Source of the DNA: Citrobacter amalonaticus
GTDB taxonomy: Bacteria; Pseudomonadota; Gammaproteobacteria; Enterobacterales; Enterobacteriaceae
Assembly (NCBI RefSeq): GCF_002918555.1
Contig: NZ_PQMB01000009.1
Coordinates: 62,001 to 126,000, forward strand
Direction: 5' to 3'
DNA: 64,000 nucleotides
Position 1 is the stretch's first letter. The number at the start of each line of letters is the position of its first letter. Below, in pieces: positions 1 to 7,099 of this stretch. The position numbers were made by a program, and so were the translations under genes. The notes beneath the pieces are model-generated. The model ran no database searches. It saw nothing but the letters and a program-made list of their open reading frames with translations, and was not told where the DNA came from.

Positions 1-1
1 A

Positions 2-637
2 AAGGACTACTATGCTGAACTCGGTGAGATGAAACGAACGCCCGGTACGGTCAGCAGCAGCTATGAAGAGGCCAATACCACCTATATCCGTGAGAAAAAC
101 CGGATAACGCTGGATGAACTTAAAGACCTTAATCCGGGTGAAGGGTTCATCTCCTTCAAAAGCGCTCTGGTTCCCAGCAGTGCAATCTATATCCCGGATA
201 GTGAGAAGATATCCTCAAAACTGTCACTTCGGATCAACCGGTTCATCGATACAGGAAAGCCGACCGAGGCAGACCTGGTCGCACAGAATCCTCATCTCAG
301 ACGCCTGCTTCCTCCGTCAGAACTGGAAGTCAGTATGCTGTTACAGAGAACGGATGAAATCATCGCCGGCAGTGAAACACACACGCTACCGCCGCTCATG
401 GACCCGATACTGGCCAGGCTGATGAAGGTCGCGCTGGATCTCGATAACCGCTGCGATATCAGCTACACCCCGACACAGCGCGGCATTCTGCTCTTTGAAG
501 CCGCGCGCGACGTCCTGAAAAAACGCGGGAAAAAATGGTTTACCGTCAAGACGCAGCCGAACCCTCTCCGGGTGTCTGACGCAATGGCGCATCGTCTGGC
601 CAGAAAGTCGACGGCGTTTATGTCTCAGGAGCAGTAA
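2..637 (+). CDS. C-terminal part of a conjugative coupling protein (VirD4/TrbC-like T4CP)
   Basis: The frame is open at the window edge, so this is the last ~211 codons of a longer gene. It contains the segment KDLNPGEGFISFKS, which resembles the tail of IncI/IncM-type TrbC coupling proteins that link the relaxosome to the type IV secretion channel at the inner membrane. The ATPase motifs would lie upstream of the window and cannot be seen. The next gene, nuc, starts about 30 bp downstream, an order familiar from the transfer regions of broad-host-range conjugative plasmids. The family call rests on the tail only and is moderate; another late transfer protein is possible. Confidence 0.55.
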   Translation, partial: KDYYAELGEMKRTPGTVSSSYEEANTTYIREKNRITLDELKDLNPGEGFISFKSALVPSSAIYIPDSEKISSKLSLRINRFIDTGKPTEADLVAQNPHLRRLLPPSELEVSMLLQRTDEIIAGSETHTLPPLMDPILARLMKVALDLDNRCDISYTPTQRGILLFEAARDVLKKRGKKWFTVKTQPNPLRVSDAMAHRLARKSTAFMSQEQ

Positions 638-668
638 CCCCGCCCCCACTCAGCATAAGGAAATAAAA

Positions 669-1235
669 ATGTTCAGATCCCGTTCCGCACATGTCATGAG
701 CGCATCACTCAGGTCACTGGCACTGGTTTTTCTGGCGGGTATTCCGGTCTGTACCGTGACGGCCGCTTCCATCCAGGTGGGTTTCTCTCCGGAAGGCACC
801 GCGCAGCAGGTCGTACTGAATACCATCAACCAGTCCAGGCAGTCTGTCCGGATGATGGCATATTCTTTTACCTCGCCCGAGGTGGTAAAAGCCCTGATTA
901 ATGCCAAAAAACGCGGCGTTGACGTCAGGGTCGTTATCGATGAAAAGGGGAATACCTGCGAGAAATGCAAAGCCAGTAAATCAGCGATGAACCTGCTGGT
1001 AAATGCTGATATCCCGCTGCGCACGGTCAGTAAATACAAAATCATGCACGACAAGGTCATTATTACGGATGGCGCCAACGTTGAAACCGGCTCTTTTAAT
1101 TTCAGCACCGCAGCAAATAAGTCCAATTCTGAGAACGCTATCCTCATTCAGGATGTGCCGGAGCTGGCACAGCAATATCTTCAGCACTGGCAGTCACGCT
1201 GGCAGGCGGGCCGTGACTGGAAATCGACGTATTAA
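669..1235 (+). CDS. nuc: Periplasmic endonuclease Nuc, phospholipase D superfamily
   Basis: A 188-residue protein with an N-terminal signal peptide (hydrophobic to about residue 32, cleavage near Ala-Ala-Ser). It has a single complete HKD motif: His127, Lys129 and Asp134, followed by Gly141-Ser142 and Asn144. One HKD motif per chain is typical of the Nuc endonucleases of plasmid pKM101 and Salmonella, which dimerise to build one active site and cut DNA without added metal. It lies just after the coupling protein gene, as in other conjugative plasmids. Start ATG 669 has an AAGGAAATAAAA stretch upstream. All catalytic residues are present, so it should be active; its role in transfer is not settled. 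Confidence 0.9.
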   Translation: MFRSRSAHVMSASLRSLALVFLAGIPVCTVTAASIQVGFSPEGTAQQVVLNTINQSRQSVRMMAYSFTSPEVVKALINAKKRGVDVRVVIDEKGNTCEKCKASKSAMNLLVNADIPLRTVSKYKIMHDKVIITDGANVETGSFNFSTAANKSNSENAILIQDVPELAQQYLQHWQSRWQAGRDWKSTY

Positions 1236-1298
1236 TATCCGGCCGCAGCAGACACAACGCGGGCTCAACTTCCAATGAATAACGCCGTCAGGACAATT

Positions 1299-1784
1299 AT
1301 GAGCACCATAGACATTGTATTTGAATCCCGTTACAGGGGGGTCTATCACTTGTTTGGTAGTCAATTCGTTCGCTTTAGCACACAACCTCAACTACATAGC
1401 TGGAAGCTGGAGCAAGCCATCAGGGACGATATGATATGTGATGGGTTGACTGAATTTTATTACGATACTGACTCAGGGAAAGGGTATTTCATACTTCCGG
1501 GTTCGCCAATCTCGCCAGGGGGTTATCGTACACTACGATATCCATTACCCAGGATGGTGACACAAAGGACAGTCTATCGCTGGCAGGACAGGGTTCGTGA
1601 TGAAACACATACGCATATCGCAACAGGCGCACATGGTTTCGAATCGCTGTGTTGCTCTGAAATGCTGGCCGAAATGGTCGAAGAAGCTAAGTTGACGACC
1701 GTTGGCAAAGTAACCTGCCCACTGTGTAAAATCATCTGGGAGGACTGCAGAGCATTTGAACCCTGTGATTTCAGCGAAACTTAA
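1299..1784 (+). CDS. Hypothetical protein with C-terminal CPLC motif
   Basis: I do not recognise this family. The frame opens at 1275, but ATG 1299 is preferred because AGGA lies six bases before it; this gives 161 residues. The protein is soluble, rich in aromatic and charged residues, with Cys-Pro-Leu-Cys near residue 143 and further cysteines (Cys-Cys near 121) that could hold a metal or form a disulfide. No signal peptide is visible. It starts 63 bp after nuc and may be co-transcribed with it. The codon pattern and good fit of a ribosome site make it a likely real gene. Confidence 0.55.
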   Translation: MSTIDIVFESRYRGVYHLFGSQFVRFSTQPQLHSWKLEQAIRDDMICDGLTEFYYDTDSGKGYFILPGSPISPGGYRTLRYPLPRMVTQRTVYRWQDRVRDETHTHIATGAHGFESLCCSEMLAEMVEEAKLTTVGKVTCPLCKIIWEDCRAFEPCDFSET

Positions 1785-2014
1785 GAAATAAACAGATTAA
1801 TGACCATGTTATGGCTTCATTATTATACCTGTCATCATTCACTTTTTTCGGCATATATAATGCCTGCGAAAAGTACATACAAAAAAACACTCCCTGTACC
1901 TTTGATATCGCCAATATTATTTATACCGGTCATTTTCACGTTCGCCACGCTCATTAATCCGTTGATAAAAAATCTATTTCCCTGCCACATATTTAATATA
2001 TAAATGGAATAAAA
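1785..2014. other. AT-rich spacer, no supported gene
   Basis: A 67-codon hydrophobic frame (1800-2003) exists but has no ribosome-binding site and no family resemblance, so it is not called. The composition is much more AT-rich than the genes on both sides and may hold the promoter of the DUF2913 gene. Confidence 0.4.
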
Positions 2015-2590
2015 ATGGCTACAAATACTACTGAATTACTCGGCCACCTGGCATGGTGCGCACAGGTTGCGCTTGGCATTGCCCGCCGCGATAACATCGT
2101 CACCACTTCAGTTCAGGAACATATCTTTTTGATGAACTGGCTGACAACGGCCCAGAAAAGAAAATTATTCCCCCGGGAAATTGCCAGTGAAATTGATTAT
2201 CTGGTTCGCATCGGAAAGCAACAGGGGATCATAGCGGGGCTGAGACGCAAGCTCACCTTTATCTACAAGTCCTGCTGTGAAGATATCAGCGAACAGAGTG
2301 ATTTATTTCGCCTGACCTTTGCGCTGGAAGAACTCAAAAACAATGGCTGGAGAAGCCATACCCTCTCGACTGCAGACTGGAAAAAGGAATGGGAAGGCCC
2401 ATTCAGTCCGGCCATCTACATTGAATTACCCGCCCTTCAGGAAGCATTCAGTGAGGAAGGAAAACAACTTAAGCCTCTGCCAGTGCGTATCACCGGAGAC
2501 GCTGAGTATGCCACTCAGATGTTATCCAGACTGCTCAGTCCGTCTGTTTCCGTTTGTCCCTCCAACAATCTCCTGCTGTTGACTCCCTGA
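2015..2590 (+). CDS. DUF2913 family protein
   Basis: A 191-residue protein that matches the DUF2913 pattern: an N-terminal helical block (HLAWCAQVALGIARRDN), a WLTTAQKRKLFPR segment near residue 43, a SDLFRLTFALE segment near residue 97, and a C-terminal stretch with VRITGDAEYATQML. The family is common on enterobacterial plasmids and integrative elements and has no established function. The start is ATG 2015 behind GGAATAAAA. The C-terminal end (SNNLLLLTP) is a little ragged relative to family members I remember. It is followed by a hairpin at 2602-2620. Confidence 0.75.
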   Translation: MATNTTELLGHLAWCAQVALGIARRDNIVTTSVQEHIFLMNWLTTAQKRKLFPREIASEIDYLVRIGKQQGIIAGLRRKLTFIYKSCCEDISEQSDLFRLTFALEELKNNGWRSHTLSTADWKKEWEGPFSPAIYIELPALQEAFSEEGKQLKPLPVRITGDAEYATQMLSRLLSPSVSVCPSNNLLLLTP

Positions 2591-2601
2591 TCCTCCAGTA
2601 C

Positions 2602-2620
2602 AGTGCGCCCCCGGCGCACT
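2602..2620 (+). terminator. Hairpin after the DUF2913 gene
   Basis: An 8-bp inverted repeat (AGTGCGCC / GGCGCACT) with a three-base loop lies 12 bp after the stop codon. No T-run follows, so termination is likely weak or factor-dependent. Confidence 0.35.
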
Positions 2621-2689
2621 AAAGCCTGACACAATCCCTGTATTCCTCTTTGTGATAAGATAGAAAAATCAACGTTCAGGTCTGTACCG

Positions 2690-3619
2690 ATGAAGAAGAA
2701 AAACAGCACACCCACACCGCATGATGCGGCATTCCGGCAGTTTCTGGCACAGCCAGAGATAGCACGCGACTTTATGGAACTACATCTTCCGGCCGAACTG
2801 CGCGCCATCTGTGACCTCAGTACGCTGAAGCTTGAATCAGGCTCTTTTGTCGAAGATGACCTTCGCCAGTATTTCAGCGACGTGCTTTACAGCCTGGAAA
2901 CGACTGAAGGGACCGGATATGTTCATGTGCTGATTGAACACCAGAGCTCGCCGGATGTTCACATGGCCTTTCGCATGACCCGCTATGCAGTCGCCGCGAT
3001 GCAACGCCATCTCGATGCTGGCCATAAAAAACTGCCGCTGGTAATACCGGTATTGTTTTATGTGGGGAAACGCAGTCCGTACCCCTACTCCACCCGATGG
3101 CTGGATGAATTTGATAACCCCGAACTGGCGGGTAAAGTCTATGGCGGGGCTTATCCGCTGGTTGATGTGACCGTTATTCCGGATGATGAAATAATGAATC
3201 ATCGCAGCATGGCAGCACTGACGTTGCTGCAAAAGCATATCCATCAGCGTGACATCGCCACGCTGACCGATCGTCTGGTCACGCTGTTGATGGCGGATTA
3301 CCTCTCTTCACCCCAGGTGATTGCGCTGATACACTACCTACTACAGGCAGGCGAGTCAGCTGACTCCGAAGCCTTTGTTCGCGAACTGGCACAGCGTGTG
3401 CCGCAACACGGAGACGCACTCATGACCATCGCACAACAGCTTGAACAGAAAGGCATCGAGAAAGGCCGCCTTGAAGGTATCCAGATCGGCGAAGAGAAAG
3501 GCCGGAATGAAGGCAAGCTCGAAGTAGCCCGTACCATGCTGCAAAACGGTCTCGACCACAATACCGTCATGAAGATGACCGGTCTGACAGCGGAAGACCT
3601 GGACCAAATCCGCCATTAA
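2690..3619 (+). CDS. Rpn family recombination-promoting nuclease (PD-(D/E)XK)
   Basis: A 309-residue protein opening with the family signature HDAAFRQFLAQPEIARDF (residues 10-27). It continues with the nuclease core (LESGSFVEDDLRQYFSDVLY, then HVLIEHQSSPD near residue 83), which supplies the Asp, Glu and Gln of the PD-(D/E)XK fold. The C-terminal part has the charged GIEKGRLEGIQIGEEKGR repeats and a short helix-turn-helix-like tail (VMKMTGLTAEDLDQIR) seen in RpnA-E of E. coli. These proteins, once called transposase_31, cut DNA and promote RecA-independent recombination. The gene stands alone and ends at a strong terminator. Confidence 0.85.
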   Translation: MKKKNSTPTPHDAAFRQFLAQPEIARDFMELHLPAELRAICDLSTLKLESGSFVEDDLRQYFSDVLYSLETTEGTGYVHVLIEHQSSPDVHMAFRMTRYAVAAMQRHLDAGHKKLPLVIPVLFYVGKRSPYPYSTRWLDEFDNPELAGKVYGGAYPLVDVTVIPDDEIMNHRSMAALTLLQKHIHQRDIATLTDRLVTLLMADYLSSPQVIALIHYLLQAGESADSEAFVRELAQRVPQHGDALMTIAQQLEQKGIEKGRLEGIQIGEEKGRNEGKLEVARTMLQNGLDHNTVMKMTGLTAEDLDQIRH

Positions 3620-3640
3620 TCGGCCTGTTCCCCGGAATAT

Positions 3641-3674
3641 AACCCCGTCGGTTCTGTACTGACGGGGTTTTCTT
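3641..3674 (+). terminator. Rho-independent terminator of the Rpn gene
   Basis: A nine-base-pair stem (AACCCCGTC / GACGGGGTT) with an 11-base loop is followed directly by TTTCTTT, 21 bp after the stop codon. Confidence 0.85.
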
Positions 3675-3956
3675 TACCGTGTGCCACACGTACTCTTTTG
3701 CATTAGTCTTAATTGTATTAGCTCAGACTTGACCTGACACAGCTATGGTCCGGTCCAGAGCTAAATCTAAACTGACAGGCCGCTGTGTGCCAGAAGCAGA
3801 CGAACTAACAGTGCTGAAGTTCTGGCATGTGCCGTGAGAAGCTGACTGTCATGGCTCACGTTCGACCAGAGCAAAGGCGAGTGTTTATTGCAAAACTAAA
3901 ATATCAGCCAACCCTATGACTATTCACAATTTTTGATGAAAAAGAATAAATTTCCT

Positions 3957-3986
3957 TTGATTTTGATTCATGCAAACATGTATAAA
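3957..3986 (+). promoter_or_regulatory. Sigma-70-like promoter of the AT-rich cassette
   Basis: TTGATT and TATAAA are separated by 18 bp, 42 bp upstream of the first cassette gene. The 280 bp before it (3675-3956) hold no gene that I can support. Confidence 0.45.
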
Positions 3987-4028
3987 TATGTAAGATAAAA
4001 TGACTATAAACCAAACGGATAACAAGAT

Positions 4029-4499
4029 ATGACAGATCTCGCTCAGCTAATATCTTCGGCAGTCAAAGCATCAGGTGCTGATGACTCAATCAACAAACAA
4101 TTAACAGAAGTGCTAAAAAAAGATCTAAACGACTATGTTAGTTTAGAGCGACTTAAAAACAAGTTAGAAGTTTTGTACACTTTTGAGAAAAACTATCTTG
4201 AACTTGTTAAGGCATATAAAGAAGAAATTAAGTTCGCTAGTACCTTACAAGAGGACTTGCGAAAAGAACGTTCAAAATTTTTTTCTGAGACCCTGAAAGA
4301 GGTTTCAGAGACACTCAGTGAATCTCAAGTTGATCAGTCAGTTGCTTCAAAATGGTTAAAAGAACTAGTCGATAGTTACACTAAAAGCTTAGATCTCAGT
4401 AGCAGCTTAATTGAAGAGCATACGCTTGATACTATTGGGAAAATTCGTTCTGAGGCGAAATTAAGCAAACCTAATTTATCTTCTGATAACTTAGAATGA
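4029..4499 (+). CDS. Unknown coiled-coil protein, first gene of the AT-rich cassette
   Basis: A 156-residue acidic, almost wholly helical protein rich in Lys, Glu, Leu and Ser, with heptad-like stretches over roughly residues 30-110. There is no signal peptide, membrane segment or catalytic motif that I can see. I do not recognise the family. The stop overlaps the start of the next gene by 4 bp (ATGA), so the two are translationally coupled. The cassette is visibly more AT-rich than the surrounding backbone, which suggests acquisition from another source. The start is ATG 4029 with only a weak ribosome site (GATAACAAG). Confidence 0.65.
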   Translation: MTDLAQLISSAVKASGADDSINKQLTEVLKKDLNDYVSLERLKNKLEVLYTFEKNYLELVKAYKEEIKFASTLQEDLRKERSKFFSETLKEVSETLSESQVDQSVASKWLKELVDSYTKSLDLSSSLIEEHTLDTIGKIRSEAKLSKPNLSSDNLE

Positions 4500-5128
4500 A
4501 AAAAAGTGCTCACATAAAGGAATTAATAAATGTTTTGCATTTGGTTGGAAAATTTAAAGCCGTAGAAAATGCATTATATCGCGGTGCTATTGAATCCTTA
4601 GTGAGCACGTTTTATTTAGTTCTGCGATTAAAATTAGCAGAAGCCAAAATTACTCAAGAACCGATGAGAAAGTCACTGACTGAGCTGTTAACAGCTTTAC
4701 GAGAAGCAAGAGAGGACCTGGTCTCGCGTAGTATAAATGAACACCCTCAATTATTTTCTTGTTTATTTCAATATGAGAGAAATGAGAATCTTTTATCCCT
4801 CTCTTTTGAAAGGGAATACTCTATTTTCATCAGCAATAATTTAGAAAAAATTTCTAATAATATTACTGACTTTGAAGATATTAATATGCAAAATAAACTG
4901 AAATACATTGCCAAAGAATTTGTTGGCTTCAAACATTCCAGAGGCACTTCAAATTCTTATGTTTTTTTTCTAGATGATAAAGTAAACCAAATTGGAAATA
5001 TATTGTCAGTCTTTGAAAGAGACAAGGATAGAATTGAAGAAATCAATTACTTGAGACGAAAAGAACAGGTTCTTTTTGATAGATTATTCAATAAATTATT
5101 AGGAGAGCAAAATGGGCTGGTTAAGTAA
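4496..5128 (+). CDS. Unknown helical protein, second gene of the AT-rich cassette
   Basis: A 210-residue protein, mainly helical, with a basic N-terminus (MKKSAHIKELINVLHL) and a C-terminal charged helix ending in LLGEQNGLVK. No known domain or active-site motif is apparent. It begins inside the previous gene (ATGA overlap) and its last 17 bp overlap the start of the third gene, so the three are a tightly packed operon. Coupled translation suggests that the products form a complex in fixed proportions; this is inference. Confidence 0.65.
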   Translation: MKKSAHIKELINVLHLVGKFKAVENALYRGAIESLVSTFYLVLRLKLAEAKITQEPMRKSLTELLTALREAREDLVSRSINEHPQLFSCLFQYERNENLLSLSFEREYSIFISNNLEKISNNITDFEDINMQNKLKYIAKEFVGFKHSRGTSNSYVFFLDDKVNQIGNILSVFERDKDRIEEINYLRRKEQVLFDRLFNKLLGEQNGLVK

Positions 5129-5921
5129 TGTTGGTAATGCCCTTCTTAGTTGTGTGAGTAAGCCAATTGAAGTTTTGTGTGATTGGGCTTCTGAGCCGCT
5201 TAAAACAAGATCTCATGAGAGATCTGAATCCTCACAAGACTCCGCTCACAAACGTAATATAGATACGTTAACAGCTCAATCCAGAACTGAACACGAATTC
5301 AAAACTAAAGAAATGGAGCTGAAACATCAACTAAGATCTCAAGAGAAAGAGCTTGAAGTTGATCTTGAAGTTCGTAGGGTGCGTGAAATTGAAAAAGCTG
5401 TAGCAGAAATCCAAGAATGGAAAAAAGATAAAGAGTTTGAGCGTATGGAGCGAACCACTGCTGCTATTGCCCTTTATCTTGAACAACTTACTAAGTTAAA
5501 TGTAGAAACTATAAATGCCATAGGTCATATGCAACTTGAACTCAAGGAGCGAGCTCAACAACTAGTATATGACAAAACTATTCAGTATAAAGAACTTCAG
5601 GATACAGCTATTGAAGAAGCAATGAATGACTTCCTTAGGATAGAAGAAAAATTTGGTGATAATGAGAGAGCAAAGGATATTCTAATCAAAGCTGTCGATA
5701 CTAAAATGGGTAATATAATAACCACATCTACTCGTTTCCTCGAAGAGTTGAACAGAGACATTGTAAATCTTAACGAGAGCATTGATAGACTAACAAATCA
5801 AGGGCAAAGATTTATCGAGAACCATTTGGAACGCTTCCACGTTTCCGATGTAAGCTCACCTTTAACACTCGCAGCAGAAAATAAAGAAAAATTAATATCT
5901 TCCAAGAGGTATAATGATTAA
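5112..5921 (+). CDS. Unknown long coiled-coil protein, third gene of the AT-rich cassette
   Basis: A 269-residue protein. Residues 2-26 (GWLSNVGNALLSCVSKPIEV and on) are amphipathic to hydrophobic and could attach it to a membrane. A Ser- and charge-rich linker follows, then a long coiled coil over about residues 55-235 with many Lys, Glu, Leu and Gln heptads, then a short Ser/Thr-rich tail. Start ATG 5112 follows AGGAG by five bases, inside the preceding gene. I do not recognise the family. A terminator closes the operon. Length and shape suggest a scaffold or membrane-tethered sensor rather than an enzyme, but this is inference. Confidence 0.65.
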   Translation: MGWLSNVGNALLSCVSKPIEVLCDWASEPLKTRSHERSESSQDSAHKRNIDTLTAQSRTEHEFKTKEMELKHQLRSQEKELEVDLEVRRVREIEKAVAEIQEWKKDKEFERMERTTAAIALYLEQLTKLNVETINAIGHMQLELKERAQQLVYDKTIQYKELQDTAIEEAMNDFLRIEEKFGDNERAKDILIKAVDTKMGNIITTSTRFLEELNRDIVNLNESIDRLTNQGQRFIENHLERFHVSDVSSPLTLAAENKEKLISSKRYND

Positions 5922-5926
5922 TTTCT

Positions 5927-5956
5927 TAAAAGCTCCGTTTGATATGGGGCTTTTTT
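5927..5956 (+). terminator. Terminator of the AT-rich cassette
   Basis: The stem AAAAGCTCC / GGGGCTTTT (one G-T pair) has a nine-base loop and runs into a T-stretch, six bases after the stop codon of the third gene. Confidence 0.75.
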
Positions 5957-6029
5957 GCATCTCTTCTGAATTTATCTTAATTCAAGTGGTACTGATCTGC
6001 TCCCCGTTGATTAACACGCTGCAATGTTA

Positions 6030-6202
6030 GGCTGTGTCCCGTAACTATTTTTTGTACAGATTTAGTCTTTACGGAACGAAAGGGAAATTACCTAAAGAGA
6101 TAATTTTCGACTAAAAAATAAACAAAATGAGTGTGTTTTGACAGATTAACAACCTACTATCTGCATCTTTTTAGCAGTGCAATGAGGTTAAGGGACACAC
6201 CC
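6030..6202. mobile_element. MITE-like element of 173 bp with 16-bp inverted ends and TA duplication
   Basis: The ends GGCTGTGTCCCGTAAC (6030-6045) and its near-perfect inverse GTTAAGGGACACACCC (6187-6202) differ at two positions. The dinucleotide TA flanks both ends (6028-6029 and 6203-6204), as expected for target duplication by IS630/mariner-type transposases. The interior is AT-rich and holds no gene. The rest of the spacer up to 6348 shows only a 15-bp direct repeat, TAGCTGATCAACTGC, at 6219 and 6367. Confidence 0.6.
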
Positions 6203-6348
6203 TAGTAATGCGGCTATTTAGCTGATCAACTGCGAACTTCCGTTCTTCGCTCATTGCAGACCGTCAACTCCTGCCTGTGTGAAGAAAGCTTAGCGTAGGC
6301 TATTCTCCGTTTTCCAGGCGGCCTCTGATGTTGTCGACATCTAATAGT

Positions 6349-6615
6349 TTACGACTCTGAACTACCTAGCTGATCAACTGCATTTCTCCAGTCTTTAAAA
6401 CCGTGAAATAATGCTACAAGCTCCTGTGATTGAGTGGTTTTTACAACAATTCCCTTTGTTGACAAGGTGTTTTTCATGAGTTTTGCATGCATCTTTAATT
6501 GTCGAACATTCAGAGGTTCATTAACGATGAAACCATCGAGGGCCAGAAGAATTTCAACGCCTTGATCCTGTAAATCAAATCGGCTTATACGTTCCATCAA
6601 AAGTTCTTTAGACAT
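6349..6615 (-). CDS. Small hypothetical protein
   Basis: An 88-residue protein, no membrane segment, with a C-terminal HGFKDWRNAV motif of the kind seen in several small plasmid and phage proteins of unknown role. Start ATG at 6615 follows AAGGT by five bases. The 3-prime end crosses one copy of a 15-bp direct repeat (6367-6381), and the reading frame beyond the other copy would give a different tail, so the original C-terminus may have been changed by a small insertion of 148 bp. I cannot assign a function. Confidence 0.45.
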   Translation of the reverse strand: MSKELLMERISRFDLQDQGVEILLALDGFIVNEPLNVRQLKMHAKLMKNTLSTKGIVVKTTQSQELVALFHGFKDWRNAVDQLGSSES

Positions 6616-6795
6616 TTAGTTACCTTTAAGAACAGGCGTTAACTCATGGGGCGCAGCATTAGCCAGTCCCCCACTACGCGAAATGTAAACACCGGCATTA
6701 ACCGCAGAATCACTCCGCGCCACTTTTCCAGCCGTTAGATATGAAATGCAACGCGTTTACCGGTGCATCATCAGGTATTAATTTCACGGCCTGTC

Positions 6796-6990
6796 ACACA
6801 GCAGAATGCGGCCCTGGTGGAAGAGGTCGCTACCACAGAATCCAATGTTGAAGAACAGTCTGTGCATCTCACTCGGTCCGTGGCCACATTTCATCTGGCT
6901 AAGGATGAAGACCGGTTCGTTGCCCCACGATACATCACTAAGCAGGAAACTCCATCGGAAAAAACCTGCACCGATGAGAACTGGATATAA
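6796..6990 (+). pseudogene. Remnant of the C-terminus of a methyl-accepting chemotaxis protein
   Basis: The frame reads TQQNAALVEEVATTESNVEE and then QSVHLTRSVATFHL, which is the last block of the cytoplasmic signalling domain of a chemoreceptor. Nothing upstream keeps the frame or the rest of the receptor, so this is a dead 3-prime fragment. The tail after FHL (residues to ETPSEKTCTDENWI) could be the original end. It lies between the small gene at 6349-6615 and the relaxase. It is not identical to the intact receptor at 42.3 kb, so it is not a simple fresh duplicate. The stretch 6616-6795 holds nothing else I can name. Confidence 0.6.
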
Positions 6991-7099
6991 CTAAGCCACT
7001 CAGCAGCCGCCCTGACGGGGCGTCGGCTTATTGATCGACAGTATTATGATATCCTTCCAGATGTTACCGTCGATCTTCCCGCAATATCTGTAGGGCGCA

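Noticed and set aside
1800..2003. Sixty-seven-codon hydrophobic ORF
   Set aside because: No ribosome-binding site, no family resemblance, AT-rich composition that makes open frames with hydrophobic codons likely.
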